A stretch of DNA of 21,354 bases from Anaerolineae bacterium (GTDB lineage: Bacteria; Chloroflexota; Anaerolineae; JAFGEY01). The stretch spans positions 1 through 21,354 of the forward strand of contig JAFGIE010000261.1 in assembly GCA_016929775.1 (NCBI GenBank). The letters are read 5' to 3'. Position 1 is the stretch's first letter. The number at the start of each line of letters is the position of its first letter. Below the pieces are notes generated by a model, which saw only the letters and a list, made by a program, of their open reading frames with translations, was not told the origin of the DNA and searched no databases. Positions 17,201-21,354 of this stretch are shown piece after piece. The translations under genes and the position numbers were made by a program.

Positions 17201-18529
17201 CTATCCTGCGTCCGTTCCAGCCTCACACGCGTAGAGCGCCGCTTCGAGGATCTCGAGCCCTTCGTCTATCTGATCGCGCGCGATCACGAGCGGGGGGCTG
17301 AAGCGGATGCTGTTCTTGCCGCATCCCAAGACCAGCGCGCCGCGCCGGTAGCACTCGCGCACCAACCGGTCGCGCAGGTCCGGCGCCGCTTCCCGCGTTG
17401 CCCGGTCGCGGACCAGCTCGATCGCGACCATCAGTCCCTTGCCACGCACGTCGCCAACCGATGGATGGCGCGTCTGCAGGGCGCGCAGCGCGTCGAGCAA
17501 GTACGCGCCGACCCCTGCCGCGTTGTCGATCAGACCGCCTTCCAGCAGGTCCAGCGTCGCCAGGGCGGCGGCGCAGGAGACGGGGTTGCCGCCAAACGTG
17601 TTGGCGTGTGCCCCCGGGGGCCAGTCCATCACGTCCTCGCGCGCGACCAGGGCTCCTAGCGGCATGCCCGAAGCGATGCCCTTTGCCATCGCAATCATGT
17701 CGGGCTCGACGCCCCAGTGCTCGCTCGCGAACATCTTGCCCGTGCGCCCAAAGCCGCTCTGCACTTCGTCCATCACGAGCAGGATCCCGTGCCGGTCGCA
17801 CAAGTCGCGGATCCGGTGAAAGTATCCGGGCGGTGGGACGACATAGCCTCCCTCGCCCTGGATCGGCTCTGCAAAGAGGGCGGCGACCTCGTCCGCGGGG
17901 CAGTGCGTCGCGAGCACGGTTTCGTCGATGTAGGTCGCGCAGTAGATGTCGCACGCCGGATATGTCAGGTGAAACGGGCAGCGGTAGCAGTAGGGGTAGG
18001 GAACGTGCGTCACGCCGGGTACGAGAGGGGCAAAGCCGCGTCGCTGGACTGCCTTGGACGCCGTCAAGGAGAGGGCGCCCATCGTCCGCCCGTGGAAGGC
18101 GCCGACATAGGCCAACATGCGCGGTCTGCGGCTGTGATAGCGCGCCAGCTTGAACGCCGCCTCGATGCTCTCGGCGCCCGAGTTGGCAAAAAAGACGCGC
18201 GTCGGGGTCCCGATCGGCGCGAGTGCGCTCAGCCGCTCCGCCAACCGGACCTGTCCTGGGTAGTAAAAGTCGGCGCCCGACATGTGCAGGAACCGGGCTG
18301 CCTGCTCTTGGATCGCCTGCACGACGTGCGGGTGGCCGTGCCCCGTCGCGCAGACGGCGATCCCGGCGCAGAGGTCGAGAAAGCGGTTCCCGTCGACATC
18401 CCACACCTCGGCGCCTGAGCCGTGGTCCATGACAAAGGGATAGGGGCGGGTGGTCGCGGGCGAGAGGCGCGCGCGATCGCGCGCGATCCACGTCTTGGCC
18501 TCAGGGCCGGGCAGTTCCAGTGTCGTCAT
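17201..18529 (-). CDS. Class III PLP-dependent aminotransferase (GabT/ornithine type)
   Basis: The 442-residue protein starts at the ATG at 18529, with GGAGG six bases upstream; a longer in-frame start at 18598 has no such site. PLP-binding signs of class III are clear: 'ANSGAES' (115-121), 'AFHGRT' (144-149), '[12 protein letters not shown]' (253-264) with Asp254, and the Schiff-base lysine in '[13 protein letters not shown]' (Lys283). It moves an amino group from an omega-amino acid such as GABA or ornithine, or another amine, to a 2-oxo acid. Four cysteines in a 17-residue stretch (C181, C184, C193, C197) resemble an insert I associate with archaeal-type GabT homologues, some of which act as broad-specificity transaminases or racemases. 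The substrate cannot be fixed from sequence. It probably belongs to an operon with the small membrane protein upstream and pfkA downstream. Confidence 0.88.
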   Translation of the reverse strand: MTTLELPGPEAKTWIARDRARLSPATTRPYPFVMDHGSGAEVWDVDGNRFLDLCAGIAVCATGHGHPHVVQAIQEQAARFLHMSGADFYYPGQVRLAERLSALAPIGTPTRVFFANSGAESIEAAFKLARYHSRRPRMLAYVGAFHGRTMGALSLTASKAVQRRGFAPLVPGVTHVPYPYCYRCPFHLTYPACDIYCATYIDETVLATHCPADEVAALFAEPIQGEGGYVVPPPGYFHRIRDLCDRHGILLVMDEVQSGFGRTGKMFASEHWGVEPDMIAMAKGIASGMPLGALVAREDVMDWPPGAHANTFGGNPVSCAAALATLDLLEGGLIDNAAGVGAYLLDALRALQTRHPSVGDVRGKGLMVAIELVRDRATREAAPDLRDRLVRECYRRGALVLGCGKNSIRFSPPLVIARDQIDEGLEILEAALYACEAGTDAG

Positions 18530-18594
18530 TGACAACCTCCGTGAGATGTCTGTTCGAATCAGATGTTGGCCGATGCTGCGGCGCCGATTCGACG

Positions 18595-19032
18595 TCATGG
18601 CATCGGGGGAAAGATATCCCGTATGTCCATCCCAGCCTGCAGATCGGCGCGCAGGCGCAGGACGAACGCAATCCCGAGCGGGAGTAGGCTCCCGACCAGG
18701 AGGATGAACCCGCAGCCCGAGCGCTGCAGCTGGCTCTGCAGTCCGTCGAGGATCTGCGGGCCACGGAGTCCCTCGGGCGGGACGAGATCGATGCCGCCGT
18801 CGAAGCGGCGCCGCCGGCGCTCACCCAGCGAAAAGATGAACGATAGGAGCCAACTGGCAAATCCAACCAGGGAGAGGGCCATCGACAGGCCGAGCGGATG
18901 GCTGCGGAACAGGATCGGCCAGACGATCAGGCCGAGCAGGACCTGCATGGCGCCGACGATGAACACGGTCAGCGCAAAGTCGCGCAGACCGATCAGCGCT
19001 CCCTGTATCATCTCACGCCACTTGATCGACAT
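18595..19032 (-). CDS. Small membrane protein of unknown function
   Basis: I do not recognise the family. The 145-residue product, from the ATG at 19032, has three predicted membrane helices (about 18-42, 48-69 and 107-126). Between the second and third is a basic run ('ERRRRRF', 71-77) and a polar loop of about 35 residues, which by the positive-inside rule is cytoplasmic. The tail ends in 'DIFPPMP'. The site before the ATG is weak (AGGA about 12 bases away). A GTG at 19050 has GGGAG only three bases before it and is less likely. An extended -10 promoter lies at 19096-19104. The aminotransferase gene follows 65 bases after the stop. Confidence 0.65.
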   Translation of the reverse strand: MSIKWREMIQGALIGLRDFALTVFIVGAMQVLLGLIVWPILFRSHPLGLSMALSLVGFASWLLSFIFSLGERRRRRFDGGIDLVPPEGLRGPQILDGLQSQLQRSGCGFILLVGSLLPLGIAFVLRLRADLQAGMDIRDIFPPMP

Positions 19033-19095
19033 CGAGCCGGCTTTCCTCACACTCTCCCGGTACGCCAGGCTGGGCACGCCAGCCTGCTCGACGGT

Positions 19096-19104
19096 ATTGT
19101 ACCA
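19096..19104 (-). promoter_or_regulatory. Extended -10 promoter for the small membrane protein and genes after it
   Basis: On the minus strand the sequence is TGGTACAAT, the same nine bases as in the tRNA-Gln promoter. No good -35 hexamer lies 16-18 bases upstream (TATGCG or TTATGC at best), so it would depend on the extended -10. It is back to back with the promoter at 19144-19172. Confidence 0.5.
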
Positions 19105-19143
19105 CATTTCGGGTGACGCGCATAAAATGGCCGCGCGGGTGTG

Positions 19144-19172
19144 TTTGCGCTCCGGGTGGTCTGGTTGTACAA
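19144..19172 (+). promoter_or_regulatory. Promoter of the Gfo/Idh/MocA oxidoreductase gene
   Basis: TTGCGC (19144-19149), a 17-base spacer and TACAAT (19167-19172). Transcription should start near 19179, leaving a leader of about 36 bases before the ATG at 19215. Confidence 0.75.
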
Positions 19173-19214
19173 TCGGTCGCAGTGTCGCGACCATAAAGGC
19201 AAAGGAGAAGACCA

Positions 19215-20252
19215 ATGACCGATCCGATTCGCGTGGGCATCGCCGGTCTGGGGCGGAGTGGATGGGGCATCCACGCCCGGCTGCTCGAACCGCTGAGCGA
19301 ACACTATCGCGTCGTCGCCGTCGCCGACCGGCTGCCCGAGCGCCGGGAAGAGGCTGCCGCACGCTTTAGCTGCCGGACCTACGATCGCCTGACCGGCTTG
19401 GCGGGCGATGACGAGGTCGAACTGGTGGTCGTCTCGCTGCCCAGCTATCTTCATCCCGGCGGCAGCGTCGAGGCCCTGCAAGCGGGCAAGCACGTCGTGT
19501 GCGAGAAGCCGATGGCGGTCCGGGTCGCCGATGCCGACCGCATGATCGAGGCTGCGCAGCAGGCTGGGCGGACGCTGACGGTCTTTCAGAACTATCGCTA
19601 CGACGCCGACTATTTGAAGGTGCGCGAGGTGATCGCTTCGGGTGTGCTGGGCCGGATCGTGATGATCCGCCTGGCGTGGCACGGATTCGGCAGGCGCTGG
19701 GACTGGCAGACCCTGCAGCGCTATGACGGCGGCAGCCTGAACAACACGGGGCCTCACCCGATCGATATGGCGCTGCAGTTCTTTGGCCCGGGAGAGCCCG
19801 ACGTCTACTGTCATCTGGAGCGCACGTTGACGGTGGGCGACGCCGACGACCACGTCAAGCTGATCTTGAGCGGGCCCAATGCGCCCATGGTGGAGGTCGA
19901 GATCACCAGCGCGTGCGCCTATTCGCAGGAGACATGGCTGGTGATGGGCACGCAGGGCAGCCTTGCCGGGACACGGCGGGCGTTGCGCTGGAAGTACCTC
20001 GATCCCGCGCAGCTCCCCCCGCGCCAAGTTGACGAGCGACCGACCCCCGACCGCAGCTACAACCGCGAGCCGATCGAGTGGACCGAGCAGACCTGGGACC
20101 GTTCCGAGTTCACTGGCCCCGGACATACCGGGTTCTACCTCGACCTGTACGAGACGATCCGGCATGGTGCTCCGCTGGCGATCACGCCGGAGAGCGTGCG
20201 CCGCCAGGTCGCGATCCTAGAAGCGTGTCACCACCGCTGCCCGCAGCCATAG
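19215..20252 (+). CDS. Gfo/Idh/MocA-family NAD(P)-dependent oxidoreductase
   Basis: The 345-residue protein starts at the ATG at 19215 with AAGGAG eight bases before it. The N-terminal Rossmann fold shows 'GIAGLGRSGWGIH' (8-20), and the family's 'EKPMAV' (97-102) carries the conserved Lys98. The C-terminal alpha/beta domain (from about 125) has 'GGSLNNTGPHPIDMAL' (172-187), the usual G-x-H-x-x-D substrate and proton-relay motif with His181 and Asp184. Members oxidise or reduce sugars, inositols and related cyclic polyols; which one cannot be told. There is no signal peptide, so it is cytoplasmic. It is read divergently from the 18595-19032 gene, from its own promoter. No terminator is visible before the tRNA-Glu promoter, which begins 16 bases after the stop. 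Confidence 0.92.
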   Translation: MTDPIRVGIAGLGRSGWGIHARLLEPLSEHYRVVAVADRLPERREEAAARFSCRTYDRLTGLAGDDEVELVVVSLPSYLHPGGSVEALQAGKHVVCEKPMAVRVADADRMIEAAQQAGRTLTVFQNYRYDADYLKVREVIASGVLGRIVMIRLAWHGFGRRWDWQTLQRYDGGSLNNTGPHPIDMALQFFGPGEPDVYCHLERTLTVGDADDHVKLILSGPNAPMVEVEITSACAYSQETWLVMGTQGSLAGTRRALRWKYLDPAQLPPRQVDERPTPDRSYNREPIEWTEQTWDRSEFTGPGHTGFYLDLYETIRHGAPLAITPESVRRQVAILEACHHRCPQP

Positions 20253-20267
20253 GGAGAGACATCGGAT

Positions 20268-20296
20268 TTGACACTCGGTGCCCTTTTGGGTATAAT
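20268..20296 (+). promoter_or_regulatory. Perfect consensus promoter of tRNA-Glu
   Basis: TTGACA (20268-20273), a 17-base spacer and TATAAT (20291-20296): both hexamers and the spacing match the sigma70 consensus exactly. The tRNA begins 14 bases after the -10. Confidence 0.92.
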
Positions 20297-20310
20297 TCCC
20301 AGGTGTGTGT

Positions 20311-20387
20311 GGCGCATTCGTCTAGCGGCCCAGGACGCTGCCCTCTCAAGGCAGAGATCGCGGGTTCGAATCCCGCATGCGCTACCA
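20311..20387 (+). tRNA. tRNA-Glu (anticodon CTC), CCA encoded
   Basis: Acceptor GGCGCAT pairs with ATGCGCT (first pair G-U), the D arm is of the GTCTAG..GGAC type common in tRNA-Glu, the anticodon stem CTGCC/GGCAG holds the loop CTCTCAA (anticodon CTC), and the T arm is GCGGG-TTCGAAT-CCCGC. Discriminator A and CCA are encoded. Confidence 0.95.
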
Positions 20388-20421
20388 AAAGGCCCGTTCC
20401 TCACCAGGAACGGGCCTTTTT
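20387..20421. terminator. Bidirectional terminator between tRNA-Glu and the PlsC-like gene
   Basis: A 15-bp perfect inverted repeat (20387-20401 with 20406-20420) has a 4-base loop. It gives TTTTTCTT on the + strand and TTTT on the minus strand, so it can end both the tRNA-Glu transcript and the convergent acyltransferase gene stopping at 20447. Confidence 0.9.
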
Positions 20422-20446
20422 CTTGTGCGCGCGAGGGCAGATGGGC

Positions 20447-21154
20447 CTATCCCTCAGCGGCGTTCGGCGGTGCGAAACGCAGGTACTGCGGCGCGACGCC
20501 CACTTGGTCGGCGTACAGCCCGCGATGGTCGGGCGGCATCAGCGCTGCGATCTGGCCCATCATCTCGGTCGTGATCTGGTCCCGCACTTGTGCGCGCACG
20601 CGTCCTGGGGGCGGCGCTAGGTAGAAGGGCTTGCCCATCACCACGCGCGTGGGCGTACGGCGCAAGCGCTTGATGTTGGGCCAAAAGTCCCACAGGCCGA
20701 TGAACGCGATCGGGTAGATCGGGATCTGCGTGCCGGCTTGGAGCAGGATAAAGGTGACCCCCGCCTTGCCCTCCTGCAGGCGTCCGTGCCCACTGCGCGT
20801 GCCCTCGGGCGCGATGTACAAGGCCCACCCGTTGTGCAGCGCCTCAATACAGGCCCGGATGGCCTCTCGATCGGGCGTGCCCCGATCGACCGGGATCGCG
20901 TCGACCGCCCAGGCGAGGATGTTGAACAGGAAGCGGTGGTAAGTCTCCGAAGCGGTCATGCCCTTGACGTACCGGTCGTGCACGGTGTAGGCGAGGACGG
21001 GGTCGATAAAGTTGGTGTGGTTGCCGATCAGCGCCACCGGTCCCGTGGGTGGGATGCGCCCTACGCCCGACGTGTCGAGCTTGAGGATCAGGTTCGTGAT
21101 GATGCGCATCAGCCAGTGCGCGATGCGCCATGCCCAGTAGCGCCTTGGTTTCAT
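20447..21154 (-). CDS. 1-acyl-sn-glycerol-3-phosphate acyltransferase-like protein (PlsC family)
   Basis: The 235-residue protein starts at the ATG at 21154 with GGAG six bases upstream. It has the blocks of the glycerolipid acyltransferase family: 'GNHTNFIDP' (44-52, the catalytic NH-x4-D with His46 and Asp51), 'IPVDRGTPDREA' (87-98), 'IAPEGTRS' (114-121) with 'GRLQEGKAGV' (124-133), and 'IPIYPIAF' (144-151). The likely reaction is transfer of a fatty acyl group to lysophosphatidic acid, giving phosphatidic acid, at the inner face of the membrane. The N-terminal helix (about 8-25) is probably membrane-associated. Some relatives acylate other lipids. It has its own promoter at 21226-21254 and is not in an operon with anything in the window. 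Confidence 0.9.
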   Translation of the reverse strand: MKPRRYWAWRIAHWLMRIITNLILKLDTSGVGRIPPTGPVALIGNHTNFIDPVLAYTVHDRYVKGMTASETYHRFLFNILAWAVDAIPVDRGTPDREAIRACIEALHNGWALYIAPEGTRSGHGRLQEGKAGVTFILLQAGTQIPIYPIAFIGLWDFWPNIKRLRRTPTRVVMGKPFYLAPPPGRVRAQVRDQITTEMMGQIAALMPPDHRGLYADQVGVAPQYLRFAPPNAAEG

Positions 21155-21225
21155 CCCTCTCTCCGGGTCTCCGACCTCGCCGGCACGCCGCGCCACGCGG
21201 CGCACATCACCGCACGTGGTGACGT

Positions 21226-21254
21226 ATTGTACGCCGCGTGTGTAGAATGGTCAA
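21226..21254 (-). promoter_or_regulatory. Promoter of the PlsC-like gene
   Basis: On the minus strand, TTGACC (21254-21249), a 17-base spacer and TACAAT (21231-21226). Both hexamers and the spacing are identical to those of the kinase promoter. The leader to the ATG at 21154 is about 65 bases. Confidence 0.8.
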
Positions 21255-21354
21255 GTTGTTGTTACAAGACGTGCAGCTTGCATACCTGGCGAAAGTGGTA
21301 TCCGTAGATGGCGAGCGTACTCGCCAGCGGACACAGCTCGAGCCGGCGAACCTA
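21255..21354. other. Unassigned end of the window with a small hairpin
   Basis: No reading frame on either strand looks like a gene here. A 7-bp hairpin, TGGCGAG-CGTA-CTCGCCA (21309-21326), is the only structure seen. The stretch may be upstream DNA of a gene beyond the window or part of an RNA gene; I cannot decide. Confidence 0.3.

Noticed and set aside
18461..18492. Clustered GCGATCGC-like palindromes, as in the HIP1 repeats of cyanobacteria
   Set aside because: GATC with flanking G/C is common throughout this GC-rich coding DNA, and I cannot show enrichment without counting the whole genome.
21268..21351. Minus-strand reading that could be the 3' end of a gene beyond the window
   Set aside because: The frame with suitable GC-rich third positions is closed by a TAG at 21352-21354; the other frames have codon use unlike the neighbouring genes.

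Overview
The window looks like chromosomal DNA of a high-GC member of the Chloroflexota, probably Anaerolineae-like. This is inferred from style, not from a marker gene: a DUF11/PPC surface protein ending in a 'VYLPIILRE' tail, a LysM membrane protein with long Thr/Pro linkers, an archaeal-type class III aminotransferase with a Cys cluster, a GT39-type membrane protein with a C-terminal beta-sandwich, and strong G/C at third codon positions. Nearly all DNA is coding, no intergenic gap exceeds about 200 bases, and I saw no insertion sequence, prophage or CRISPR array.

Layout. (a) 1-1865 (+): 3' part of a large surface protein (DUF11 repeats, two PPC domains), closed by a hairpin terminator. 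(b) 2028-5946 (-): a two-gene unit read from a clear promoter at 5989-6017. It encodes a seven-helix GAF-PAS histidine-kinase-like protein whose phosphoacceptor His is Gln, then, overlapping by 8 bases, a LysM membrane protein ending in a 48-bp tandem repeat. (c) 6082-12462 (-): recO, a MazG-like pyrophosphohydrolase and a fused alpha-beta glycyl-tRNA synthetase, joined by ATGA overlaps, then a membrane glycosyltransferase. The recO promoter lies upstream of a terminator hairpin. (d) 12563-13986 (-): a shortened GlmU (uridylyltransferase without the acetyltransferase end) overlapping cytidine deaminase. (e) 14112-14186 (-): tRNA-Gln(TTG) with its own promoter and terminator. (f) 14252-19032 (-): a probable operon of a small membrane protein, a class III aminotransferase, a phosphofructokinase and a DUF4091/GH123-like protein. 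(g) 19215-20252 (+): a divergently transcribed Gfo/Idh/MocA oxidoreductase. (h) 20311-20387 (+): tRNA-Glu(CTC) behind a perfect consensus promoter and a bidirectional terminator shared with the convergent PlsC-like acyltransferase at 20447-21154 (-).

How it fits together. Most genes are housekeeping: tRNA charging, recombination repair, nucleotide salvage, UDP-GlcNAc supply, glycolysis and phospholipid synthesis. The less ordinary parts are the envelope-related ones: the Gln-for-His kinase coupled to a LysM protein, the LPxxxxR-type tails on the surface protein, and the truncated GlmU. Six promoters with a 17-base spacer, four of them with TACAAT as -10, give a consistent picture of the housekeeping sigma-factor signal.
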